A stretch of 64,000 bases of DNA, taken from Lojkania enalia (Eukaryota; Ascomycota; Dothideomycetes; Pleosporales). The stretch lies in NCBI GenBank assembly GCA_010094045.1, contig ML986622.1, positions 124,001 to 188,000 of the forward strand. Direction: 5' to 3'. Under the pieces are notes generated by a model. It worked only from the letters and a program-made list of their open reading frames with translations. It searched no databases and was not told the DNA's origin. Of the stretch, positions 37,040-46,932 are shown piece by piece. The position numbers were made by a program, and so were the translations under genes. How positions within the stretch are numbered: the first letter of the stretch is position 1; every line of letters begins with the position of its first letter.

Positions 37040-39256
37040 ATGGAGGAGGAGCGTCCTCAGAATGGCTCACCGCGACGCCCGAGTTCTAAACATGGGGCTT
37101 GGGCTACAGGACCGCCGCGCCGCCGCCTGATACGGCGCTCTGGCATTCCACGTAGTCAGACCACGCCAGACCTTTCCGGTGGAGCTGCTCCAACATCAGC
37201 GCTTTCTAACAACATAAACTCTGTACCGTTTCCACGCCCGGCGCTATATACTCCAACCATGATGTCCATGACAGGACCCACCGTCTCGAGCACCCCCATC
37301 CAAGCAATTATCACTCCAAGATCCAAATCTCCTACGCGGAGCACCAAAAGCCAGAAGAAAAAGCCCATCTTTCCATGGAAGACGAAAGAGCACGGCAATA
37401 ATCACTCCCAACTCGTGTTGACGTCGCCTCTACCATTTTCCGAGCTTAGTCCGAAAGCTGCGAGGCTGCTCGGCGTAGCGGCAGCAGATGGCGACAGTCT
37501 TGATAACAAGGGTGACCCGGGAGACTTGAACGAAATCATGCACGAAGAACAGCCATCCAGGGTACCACAAACCATCCGTAGGGTTCCATCTCTACCCTAG
37601 CTAACCATGAAACAGACATCCCAAAAACAGTCCAAGTTTAAGGAGGAAAGCATAGGGGAGTTATCTTCTCCAGTTTCCACGAGCTCCATTCACAGACATT
37701 TCCGATGGAACGGGAAAAAGGGAAAAAAAACATTGCGAATGCTAGACATTATGCCTTCGCGACAGTATCGCTCAAAGAGCGCCGAATCAAAGGAAGATTT
37801 GTCTCGTACATCAAGCCCCACTGAGCAAGACGTCGAGATTGGTTACAGCAGCGACAGTGAGAGGGACATCCAACCATCGTCTCCGAAACGCTCGACACCA
37901 ACAAAGCGACGTATACGTAGGAAGAGGATACCTAAGAGACTGGATAAGATGTCTCCGATTACGGAGGCCTCGATGAGCGATGAGAGATCAGTTTTGGAAA
38001 GTGAGCATGCCGGTACTGAGCTTGAGGTAATCTCGGAGTATGCAGGCCTGAGACGATCCGTCACTGAACCGGTGCTTCGACAGCCCCAGACGCCAAATGG
38101 TGGTATTTCTTCGAACGGAGATAGCGGATCCGAGGATGGTGCGTATGACGACCAGGGGTGGTTTGATGCGGAGCGTATGCCATATCGATACGCCGAAGCC
38201 CAAATTGAGAGTCCTACGCCAGGAACAATTCAGGCAGAGAGCCCACTTCAACACATTGAGCGCGTACTCCTTGATAACGCAGAGCAGAGGTCCTCTATTG
38301 ATAGCGAAAAAGAGTCTCTTAAAGAGCAACATGCACAACTAAAGGAGCAGTTGAGAGCAGCTAAGGCTCGGAGTTTTGTTCAGGGGGTGTCCGCAAGCAA
38401 AAGATCCCCTTACGACTTCACGGGCCCCTCCGATGAAGCTGCCTCTGATGATCCTGACGATGATTTTGATATTGACATCGATTCGGATGAGGGATCCATT
38501 ATTTGCATAGCTAAGACAGTGACCTTCACAAGAGTTGCCCCAGGCATGGTGAAACTCATGGATATTCCACCGAAGAGGCCGGAATTGTCTATGATTAAAG
38601 TAAGCCCAGGCCAGGTAAAGTCTATCGACTACAACAATCGCGAGGGGTTTAGGGTAGAATCACTGAAGGAGAACATGGGTCGGCTTATGGTGAGTATTAA
38701 GACAGCAACACTTTCTAGCTTCAATTCGCTGACAGTCTCTTAGTCTAGTGTCGTGCAGGCTGGAAACGAAGCCCAAGGCTCTCGACATGCATTCAACTTG
38801 AGGCAGAAGCCGATACTTCCTAGGACGAGTCCCCGTGAGCTGGTCGAGGGTTGGCTCAATGATTATAATCCGTCTATGCAGCGCCCGTTGTCCGAGAGGA
38901 TCGACCCTGAAGTACTTGCCGATCAAGACCTCGATCTGCCTCCAAGACCACCGCCAAAGAACGATACGAGGCACGACTGCCTTCTCAGTGGCCACTTCTT
39001 CAAGCGCGTTGACATACGGGGCGCCTCGGATGATGTCCGCATCAACAAGCTCGAGGTCAGCCCGTACCTGCAGACCCGGAACGGAGTTAGGCAGCATGTG
39101 CATATCCCCATCGCCTGCGAATTGTGTGGACTTGATGTGGGAGAAGAATTGTTCGTATGTTCTGTTCCTGTATGCCGCTTGTCCGTATGTTCTTCCTGCA
39201 CCAACGAGATGAAAGAGCGGGCAGAGACTAGAGCTATCAAAAGCTGGGGCTTTTAG
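37040..39256 (+). CDS. Fungal protein of unknown function with Cys-rich C-terminus
   Basis: Three exons, 37040-37561, 37616-38689 and 38744-39256, give 702 aa. The first 300 residues are disordered and basic or Ser-rich, with several SP/TP sites and a KRRIRRKRIPKR basic patch that could be a nuclear signal. A helical stretch sits at about 410-450 (SIDSEKESLKEQHAQLKEQL). Two similar motifs follow: VAPGMVKLMDIPPKRPELSM and VSPGQVKSIDYNN. The C-terminus has CELCGLDVGEELFVC, CRLSVCSSC spacing that could bind zinc. It ends AETRAIKSWGF. I do not recognise the family. Splice junctions are phase-consistent and remove stops at 37598 and 38741. Confidence 0.82.
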
Positions 39257-39790
39257 CTGAGGTAAGAGATCTTATGGGATCTACTTGTCTCACGGCTTGT
39301 CGTAATCAAAGCACAGGCATGAAGCACGAGTCTATCATAATCGAGGAACACGACTCACAGTTTGTAGTAATCTGGCATACCCCATATCAAAGCACGGATA
39401 ATACTTGCACAATATTTTGCTGGCAGCTGGGGGGTGCGTATCTGGAACATGCGGGTTGGAAGTCTGATTGCGAAGCTACGAACAATCTTTCAGGCTCCAT
39501 GGAGCTGTGAATGAGGTTTCCAACATGCTTTCAGATGGTCACGGTAGGGTTCCATAATGGATAATGGCTAATTAACGGTTCTTGGGGGTTAACCCATCTG
39601 ATTTTCTATGCCCCGTTGTGTGCTGATGATGAGTTCTTGTGCTTGTAACAGTATTTGAGCCTTCATATACCCATTTCACTGGTAGTTGGTTTGAGCATCG
39701 CTCGTTGCTCTGCCTAGTTGTTTTTCATACGCATGGTTGTATATTTTTTACGACCCTTATCAACCGTACGTGCCTAGTTTCCGATTTTGG

Positions 39791-39880
39791 GTAGTCGAAA
39801 TCGATGATCGGTTTCTATAACAATAAAGTGCCAACTTTTATCATGAAGCCAGCAAAAGCAGCATGAGACAACCAAACAAA
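39791..39880 (-). repeat. Decayed copy A of the LPALV coding-like unit
   Basis: Minus-strand reading AFAGFMIKVGTLLL, stop, KPIIDFDYPKS aligns with the LPALVYKFMPFYDKKSTFDFDYMS segment of copy C below. It has an in-frame TAG, so it is not coding. Confidence 0.45.
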
Positions 39881-40706
39881 ACCTTTGAAGTCGATGACAA
39901 CCTAACAGTGCCCAAACCTAAAGTTGGGCATCAAAAAAGTTAGTTATATAGAGAAGCCAATCCCTATTGCGGTTACGCTGAAGCTGCAGCGCGGATACCT
40001 ATGGAATATATATTAATATTGCGGGTTCTACCCGGCAGAATAGGCAATAACGTTCCTATGAATGGTAGGTGTAGATAGCAAAGTAGGTTTAATGAAGAAA
40101 GTAGAATTGAGTTTTACAGTATAGTACGCAAGAATTATATTAGAGTATAGGGAAGGGGAGGTTTGTACCCATTGCACAGGAAATGCGCTCCGATGCCTGA
40201 CCTTATATGCGTAGCATGATACCTATTAAGGACTAGCCCATATGTCATGTGATACTAGGACAGATGGTATAAACAGCCTTGATCCTCCGTAGCATGGGTC
40301 AACATAGTTCTTCCTCCTCATCTACTACGATAATTTACAGTATCGTACAGCTAGTAAGATTGAAGAACTTGTAGTAGGATTTGGAAAGAGTCTCTTATAG
40401 TAAGACGAGGTTAGAATGTCGTCCTGAAACTAGTAAAAGGCGGCAAAAGGTGTAGTGAGATGTAGTAGTTCATCATGATCATCACAATTTCCTCAATCAC
40501 ATGTTATTGGTACACCAACCGGGGCTTTTAAGGGCCCACACATGGTAAATCTTGAACTATTGCCACCGGTCATATGGGTTTTCCAGTCAACTTCCGTCGT
40601 GTCACTATTTTCATCTCCATCAGCGCCTCCCACTATGTGAAGCTTCAACTGGTTGATGGATGAGTACAATGCTCAGAGGGATCGTGTCCGACAAATTCTC
40701 AACAAA

Positions 40707-40937
40707 TTAGTCCGGGAGAGGGTCAATTTGGTCCAGACTATTATAGAAACTCTCAAGTCGGACGTGATGAAGGCTAGTGTCGGCATTAGGAATATGGTGG
40801 CATTGGTGTTTTATAGGGGCCAAAATGTTAACTATGAGCTGCTGATCTTCTCGTTCAAAGTAATTAAGATTGGCGCTCTTCTTTTCTAAAAATGCGATGC
40901 CAACATTAAACACTAAAGCCGGCAAAAGACAAAACAA
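40707..40937 (-). pseudogene. Copy B of the LPALV coding-like unit (possible relic ORF)
   Basis: A 76-codon open frame starting MFCLLPALVFNV. It aligns with copy C (40950-41264) over about 55 residues: LPALV[FY], KKS, [ND]Y, HQ, NA and [LK]ES[FY] recur at matching spacing. The two lie in tandem on the same strand, 12 bp apart. Protein-level similarity with little DNA identity suggests an old tandem duplication of coding sequence. No family was recognised. Confidence 0.4.
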
Positions 40938-40949
40938 ATCGCTTTAAAG

Positions 40950-41264
40950 CTAGTAAACAGCCCACATAGCAATTAGACTACGAGGATATCTACCGTAACT
41001 TTCCTTAAGCGCAATTATTGATGCTGCTTCAGCATTACGCCATTGGTGATACAACGCTCTGACAACACCAACACAATGAGCAGACATGTAGTCGAAATCA
41101 AAAGTCGATTTTTTATCATAAAACGGCATAAATTTGTACACTAAGGCCGGTAAAACAATAAGATAGTCGTAGCAAAGCTGAATTTCGAATTGTGTGGTCC
41201 TTGTACGTTTCACTGCAGGTTCCGTCATACTGCGGGATGTGCCAATATATAGAATCGCACACAA
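40950..41264 (-). pseudogene. Copy C of the LPALV coding-like unit (104-codon frame)
   Basis: Minus-strand frame with MCAILYIGTSRS at the start, then VLPALVYKFMPFYDKKSTFD, DYMSAHCVGVVRALYHQWRN, ending LIAMWAVY. It is the longest of three related segments. It could be a real small gene or a fragment of a lost larger one. No signal peptide or known domain was seen. Confidence 0.4.
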
Positions 41265-41548
41265 GTCTTACAACTAGCCTCGCGATACACTACTCCGTTA
41301 GCCCTAACATGAGGAGCAGAAATACATCTGACACATGTCTGTAATACATCCAAATCTCAAATCTAGCAGTCTCTTCCTATTACAGGGTTTCGGATGCTAT
41401 GGGATGTTCTAGAGCAGGAGTGTTGCTGAATGCCTGGATAGATGCGATATAGCCGAGTGTGGTTATGTGGAGTTGACGCGTTTTACTACAGACTTCCGGA
41501 TGTTGCAGGGTATATCATCTCACAGCTCTTGCCGTATTCAGTATGTAA

Positions 41549-41920
41549 AGTTACTCCGTATTATTATAAAATTCGATTATCAGTTGTCATTACTTATGGT
41601 AAGCTGTCTCTACGGTCAGCAGGCTTCAGACTGAGCCATCACGAGGTTCTTCCCGAATGCCGCGGCAAAGAGCTTCTAGGGTGGTATCGATGACGTTTCT
41701 GCAAACTTTAGGATATGAGGTTACACCCTATTATTAATAAAGCTGATTGCTGATTCTTGTTACTTACGATAGACTGTCTCCACAATTAGAAAGCCTTAGA
41801 TGCGGGCTTTTTAAGCGTTGATAATGTAAAGGAAATGCCGTTTCTACCTAATTATCATAAAACTCGATAGTAGATCTTCATTTTTTGTGGCTCCGCGATT
41901 TGTAAGCCTTGAACTTGGAC
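41549..41920 (+). repeat. Three degenerate tandem repeats
   Basis: Copies begin near 41549, 41719 and 41841. Each opens with an AT-rich TATTAT(T/A)ATAAA-type core followed by a GATTATCAG / GATTGCTGA / GATAGTAGA segment. About 60 bp later comes an AGGCTTCAGACT / AAGCCTTAGAT / AAGCCTTGAACT segment. The first two also share TTACTTA(T/C)G(A/G)TA(A/G)(A/G)CTGTCTC. Identity by eye is roughly 60-70 percent. Confidence 0.5.
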
Positions 41921-42319
41921 ATTGGGAGTCGGTTGCTAGAAAATGTACACCATGAAAGGTAAAAGGATGAAACTACATTTTTGGCTTGTAGGCAATGGAT
42001 TGAATCGATGACATTAGAAATAAAACCGTAGGATAACTCCAGAGATAGCCTGCAAAACCACCCGAAAGTCCAATAAGAGATGCAGTAGAGAAATGTAAAT
42101 AAAACCCGACCCATCCGTCTTCAACGCGCAGTACTCTCACCCTTCCTTACCCCGATCATAGTAAATGCTAGAGGCTATCCTTCACCGTTATCCACTAAGG
42201 TAACCCTATGCTTGCGTATAGTAGCGAATTATCCGAGAGTCGACAATATTCTTTAAGCGATGCTTTGAGTGTGGCATGAGCAGTACAAAGTTGCTAAATT
42301 AGCTGCCAAGAGTGCGAAA

Positions 42320-42912
42320 TCAAACCTCGAATGGGTCCTTGATGTCTTGAGGGGCTTGAGCGGATGGCTCGCTTGACGATGGGCCTTGATGAGGAAGGTC
42401 ATTATCGGGAGAGGGCATCGGACTGGCTATGGCTCACGGCCGTTTTACTGAATTTAGAGGCTCTTCTTCGATGAGCCATTTTGCTAGACTATGGGGTTCT
42501 TCTTTGAGGCGCCACTCGCTTCTTTGGATTGACATTTCAAGAGTAGCAATTTCAGATTGAACCAGTATCGGGCCATCCACAGTCTTTTCGTTCTCTTTGT
42601 CTAGCTTTTAGAAGCGCTCTTTGACAAATTGGAAGGTATCTTTATGTTTGCCTAGGGTATTTTTGCGTTTTCTCACTTCGAACAGTAATTTCTTGCGGTC
42701 CTGGAGCTGTTTGAAGGCTAGGATTTCGATCTGAGCGTTATTGAAATGCTGTTCCTTGACATTAGTGACCTTACCGAAGCTTTCAGACGCTCGATTTCCC
42801 CCCTGCCCTCTGTTCGGCGCTTCCTCTCTTCCTCTAGTGCGTTATTGGCATCGTGGAGTTGCCGGGCCAGCTTAAGTTGACTGGGTTTGGTTGGAGGCAG
42901 AGCGGCTCTCAT
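42320..42912 (-). pseudogene. Broken coiled-coil protein gene
   Basis: The minus strand opens MRAALPPTKPSQLKLARQL and forms a heptad-rich helix (ALEEERKRRTEGRGEIERLK). A frame change near 42785 then continues coding-like sequence: NVKEQHFNNAQIEILAFKQL, QDRKKLLFEVRKRKNTLGKH. TAA interrupts it at 42608-42610 and TGA near 42433, with KLDKENEKTVDGPILVQSEI between them. The trail fades at PSAQAPQDIKDPFEV before TGA at 42320-42322. One frameshift and two stops make it a pseudogene; no intron explains all of them. The parent family was not recognised. Confidence 0.55.
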
Positions 42913-43705
42913 GGGTAGAGGAAGAAACTATGAATGGTGAATGACATAGCGGGGGCTAGCTGATGTTTTGGAAATTTATGGCTGAAGAATCGGGGGAAAA
43001 TATGAAGCGGTGAATAAACCTGACTAAATGCATATATTTGAGTGTTTTGTGGGACGAAGCGGCCGGAAAATGCGGAGATCAGATGGCTGGAAAGGGAGTA
43101 AAGAGCCTTCCTAGTTCGTGGTTGTAACTAGAAGAAACTGAAGGAAAAGGAAAGTCCCCTAGCCCGGGTACATGAGCTCCTTTTATCTCCCCTCTATCCA
43201 GAAACATACTAACCATAATGGGGTGGGATTTCGATGGCATGATGAGAGGCCATTTACAGACGGAAGGGGCCTCCATGTGTGCATGCTGCGTCCCGAAGCT
43301 GGCGGAAACCCGTAAGGCAAGCATGAAGTCAGGGTGTACCAGCGCACGCAATCTATCATTACCCCGGTTATAATTCGGCGTATTGTCTCGATTAGAAATA
43401 GTTCGGAGGTAGAAGCGGCTAAAAAGAGCCGCGATTTTAAAGTAAAAGAGAAGGGCACAAAGACAAGGAAGGCACAATTCACGGAGTGAAGCAAGTGAGG
43501 AAACATTCTAGATGCCTCAATTGATCGGCATAAGGTACAGTACATGAACGGTCGATCGACCTCGAGAGAAGCCAGAACCCTTCTCCATCCAGTTTGCTTC
43601 CGTTAACCCATTTCCATGTACGCATTTCAGCTGTCGCCGTGTCTAGTTCCAATGATAATCGGTGTTATGACCATTTGAGTCTTCGGGCGGTCACCGTAGT
43701 GGTAT
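42913..43705. other. Intergenic region between the coiled-coil relic and the BTB gene
   Basis: 793 bp. Open frames of up to 132 codons on the minus strand (43079-43545) overlap each other in two frames and look like chance. Nothing else was seen. Confidence 0.4.
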
Positions 43706-44414
43706 TCATCGCCTACTGACGGTTATTTCTACCCCCTTCAGGCCTAGAATGGACTCCTTCCTAAGGCCGAGATACGCATCGAACAGTTCGAACCAGAGAT
43801 GATCCATGTTGGCGACCCTGTACACGATTGTGGCTTTATTGCAGGCCCAGTGCTCCATCATATTGTCGACAAAGAACTGGCGCAAAGGAGAAAACCAATC
43901 CGTATACTTGAGGCACCACTTGATGAAAATTAGTGTGATGCTGAATGCCTTTCAGACGCTTTTTTTTGAAGGTGTTGCACGATGTAGTTCGCGAAATCCG
44001 TGGCACTGATCCTCATTGTGAAGAGCCAGGCCCTCAGGCTTAGAAGGCTGGGGTCCCTGGCCTTGACGGCCACATGGTCTTCGATGTTGGAGCAGCATCC
44101 GTTGTAGATGAAGGAGGCGAAGAGGCCAAAAACGGTGGGCTCGGTGTCCGTGACGACGATGGGACCGTTCTCGTTCGGTGTGACAAGGACCTCACGAAAG
44201 AACGTAGAGTGACGGGAGAGAAAGGATTTGTGAAGAGTGTATGATGGAGGCATGAATGAGGCTATTGCCTTACCTATGATGACTTGGACTACTGGCCCCT
44301 GGAGACTTTTGGCGTGTTAGTTTCATAGAGTATTCGAGGATGCTTGGGTAGGCAGGCTCACGATTGGACGAACGGATCCAACGTCCTCTCGTGATGGCCG
44401 CTCGCAGCGGCCAT
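43706..44414 (-). CDS. Small BTB/POZ-domain protein
   Basis: BTB/POZ proteins dimerise and often serve as Cullin-3 adaptors. Three exons, 44414-44362, 44305-43981 and 43918-43706, give 196 aa. The start is fixed by an in-frame TAA directly before the ATG. Visible: FVQSLQGPVVQVIIG, SYTLHKSFLSRHSTFFREVL (typical BTB beta-strand and HKS..L...S.FF), TEPTVFGLFASFIYNG, and after the last junction WCLKYTDWFSPLRQFFVDNM, the SPLR..FVD segment common in fungal BTB proteins. The last intron uses a weak GTGCAA donor and CAAG acceptor, so the third exon is less certain. It lies at the edge of the AT-rich island. Target unknown. Confidence 0.75.
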
Positions 44415-44875
44415 TTAGATGTCTTGGAGTCGCTGGTCCAATTTGGCAGTGTGAGGTTTCGTAGAGTGGTGTAGGAGCGGAGTGAAGAGGGAAGCGAGGT
44501 AGGGTTGAACCTTATGGCAGTGGCTGGAGCGGTGTACTCAGCTGAAGTGAGTGAAGGTGAGTGAAACTTGTGGACCATAGTTTGGCGAGGCGGAGAAATG
44601 CAAATGGTAAAGAGTGGTGCCAAGATATTATATAAGATGAAAAGCAGTTCTGTAAGTAATACAGCGATTGATTGGAATCAGTGGGCGGTGAACTGTAGTC
44701 TAATGGGAAGTAAGGGAGAGGTGAGGCAGCGTGGTAATGGGAGGGCAGAGAAAAGGTAGACGAAGAGTGGCGATATCTAGGAAGTGAGAGTAGGAAGAAA
44801 GATAAAGCTTGTCAAGACGAGATAAGTCCGGTCTATGGCTAATGTAAGAATAAAGATGGCGAGAGTTGGCTATCA
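44415..44875. other. Promoter region of the BTB gene
   Basis: 461 bp between the reductase stop and the BTB start, both on the minus strand. It is purine-rich on the plus strand between 44700 and 44830. No specific site was recognised. Confidence 0.4.
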
Positions 44876-46134
44876 TCACTTCTCCATTCCCAGCTCGCTC
44901 CTTATCCGAGCCTCCCCAGCCCCCTCAGTACCCCCAACAATCGCGGGCATCATTTCCCGCACACTATCCTCCAGGCTCTTCCAACCGCTTCCCTTGACCC
45001 AGCTAAGAACTTCTTCAGCTCTCTGATTCGGCACTTCCGTCAAGTCCTCGCCTTCAGGAGCTTCAGGGAAAGTCTTGTCAGGATATATTTTCTTATAGAT
45101 TGAAACAAGATCTTTCCAATTAAATCGCCTTGCAAACCCGAAGAGGCGCTCATTCCGGACTTCGTCATAGATAAGCGCTCCGACATGTAGGAGCGCGCAG
45201 TCAACGGTATCGATGTACCATTCTATATAACACGCGAGACAGAGTTAGTATAATCAGGCTGGTTCGATTAAGGATAAGACACATACGGGGTGGGATAATC
45301 TTCTTGGAAATATCGAACTCCGGGCCACCTGTGTAGGCGGTCTTGGCCCAGTGGACCGTAGACGGACAGCCTTGTTTCTCTGGTAGGAGAACTTCGCCAA
45401 AGTTCACGTTGGGACACTATATAATACTAGTTAATTCAAACACCAGCTTGCGGTTAAAGATGGAAACTCACGACTGTGTTAAAGACAAAGCCGGGATTGC
45501 TTTTCTTCACAAACTCCCAACATGCCTTCTCTGTCTCCGTTTTGATTGCTGTGTATGCCAAGAATATCTTCATCATTGGATCTATCTTATCTGAGTCGTC
45601 CCAAAACGACTTGATGGCAGTTTCGTTGAACGTGCCTTGATCAATTGTGATTTTCACTTCCTGGTTTGGCCAGACGGCTGCGACGGAGGAGGAGGTCAAT
45701 ACGACTCTTTTGATGCGGGGCTCTTTGACCGCAGCTGTGAGGGCATTCACTGATCCAGTGATGGCTGAGGGGATCAGGGTTTTTGGATCTGGGCCTGGCA
45801 TGACAGTGGCAACGTGCATAACAGCATCACAGCCTGATAAAAAAAAATTTTGGTTAGTTAGAGCACGAATACAGGCGAAGGAAAAACTACCTTTGACTAA
45901 ATCGTCGTAACAGCCTTCGACGGTAATGTCCAGGACGGTAACAAGAGAAAACTTAGCATCATGGTGCTTGCCAGCAAAGTACTCTGCAAGCCATTCATTC
46001 TTCTTGGCATCGCGCACTGCGCCAACGACATTGTAACCGCGAGCTAGGAGTTGGTCAGCAACGTGACTACCGATCAGTCCGTTGACTCCCGTGACAAAGA
46101 CGGTTGAGCCGGGTTGAAGAGCGAGAATAGGCAT
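44876..46134 (-). CDS. Extended short-chain dehydrogenase/reductase (Gre2/dihydroflavonol-reductase-like)
   Basis: NADPH-dependent carbonyl reductase of the extended SDR family; substrate unknown. Four exons, 46134-45891, 45833-45472, 45416-45287 and 45222-44876, give 360 aa. Visible: Rossmann motif VFVTGVNGLIGSHVADQLL at about 12-30, DAVMHVATVMPG, VVLTSSSVAAVWP, the catalytic YTAIK (YxxxK) and a C-terminal substrate-binding part from ALLHVGALIYDEVRNERLFG to the end. The first intron (45834-45890, 57 nt) has no stop and is a multiple of three, so reading through it inserts 19 residues; the Rossmann-fold spacing favours removal. The ATG before PILALQPGSTVFVTG is the natural start, although the frame is open further upstream. 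Confidence 0.9.
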
Positions 46135-46932
46135 TGCGAGATGAACAGGATAAGAAGTTAAGTAAGCAAAAAAGGGGCACGAGGTAAGAAGCCTAGAAAG
46201 TGCTGCGAACTGGTGTAGGAATGCGGAATATTTAAATAAAGTAATGGGAAAAGGAACCAACACTCTGAAGACACAGAGTGCAGGCGGTGCTCGCGTTTAA
46301 ATGCTACGGTATGACTTGGTAGTGGATAGACAAAAGTGCATTTTTTGTGCACTTACGGGTGACATAAGCACGGGACGGCTCAGTTCGTTGACGGTTAAGC
46401 GGAGAAAGTGATTACATGCTTTTAGAGCATCAGAACGTACCGCCGAGGCTTGGATCCTACAGGATTCAGTCCACCATCCTGCTCAGGCAAGCCGCGTATC
46501 ATAGTTTGTGCTCGGCTAGGCCTAGCGAATTGCCGTTACAGATACTTGGCACATCCAATCACGATCGAGCTCGCAAGATACCGCTGTATTGTATGTGGTA
46601 CAATTGTTATGCAAGTTCTAACATCATACATTACTGTACCGATCAAAGAATATCACACCTACACTTAAACCCTCGAAGCTAGCATCCTCCTCATTTCCAT
46701 AGGCCTGTAAATTATCGTTTTAGTTTGGCATAGCCAATCACGATCGAGTTCTTACAGTGTAGGTTGTACGAGGTTTGTCCGATGATCTTCCTAAAATAGA
46801 CCGCTAGAAGCCAAATTTCGTGAACTCTGAGTCAATCATTATGAGTCACACCAAATGGCGGGGCTTAGCATGAGATGGGACATCATCTTCACACCCTGAT
46901 AATCTGTCTACATAATTACATCGAGTGATTGA
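46135..46932. other. Intergenic region with a 27-bp direct repeat
   Basis: 798 bp between the DGK-like stop and the reductase start, both minus strand. Apart from the repeat listed next, no structure was recognised. Confidence 0.45.
46546..46751 (+). repeat. 27-bp direct repeat, copies at 46546-46572 and 46725-46751
   Basis: Both copies contain CCAATCACGATCGAG flanked by TTGGCA and TC, with three differences in 27 bp and 179 bp between starts. Each includes a CCAAT box next to the near-palindrome CGATCG. They lie 400-600 bp upstream of the reductase start on the opposite strand. Confidence 0.6.

Larger units (their letters stand above)
39257..42319. other. AT-rich gene-poor island with decayed repeats
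   Basis: About 3 kb with no supported intact gene. Base composition shifts to AT-rich relative to the flanking genes. It contains related coding-like segments at 39791-39880, 40707-40937 and 40950-41264 and a second set of degenerate repeats at 41549-41920, all listed separately. The remainder (39500-39790, 39960-40640, 41265-41540, 41930-42319) shows nothing recognisable. Confidence 0.6.

Noticed and set aside
41878..42114. 78-codon minus-strand frame with hydrophobic residues
   Set aside because: Aromatic-rich stretch arising from AT-rich DNA; no start context or homology signs.
43079..43545. Two overlapping minus-strand frames of 132 and 120 codons
   Set aside because: Different frames of the same DNA, no domain, composition like chance.
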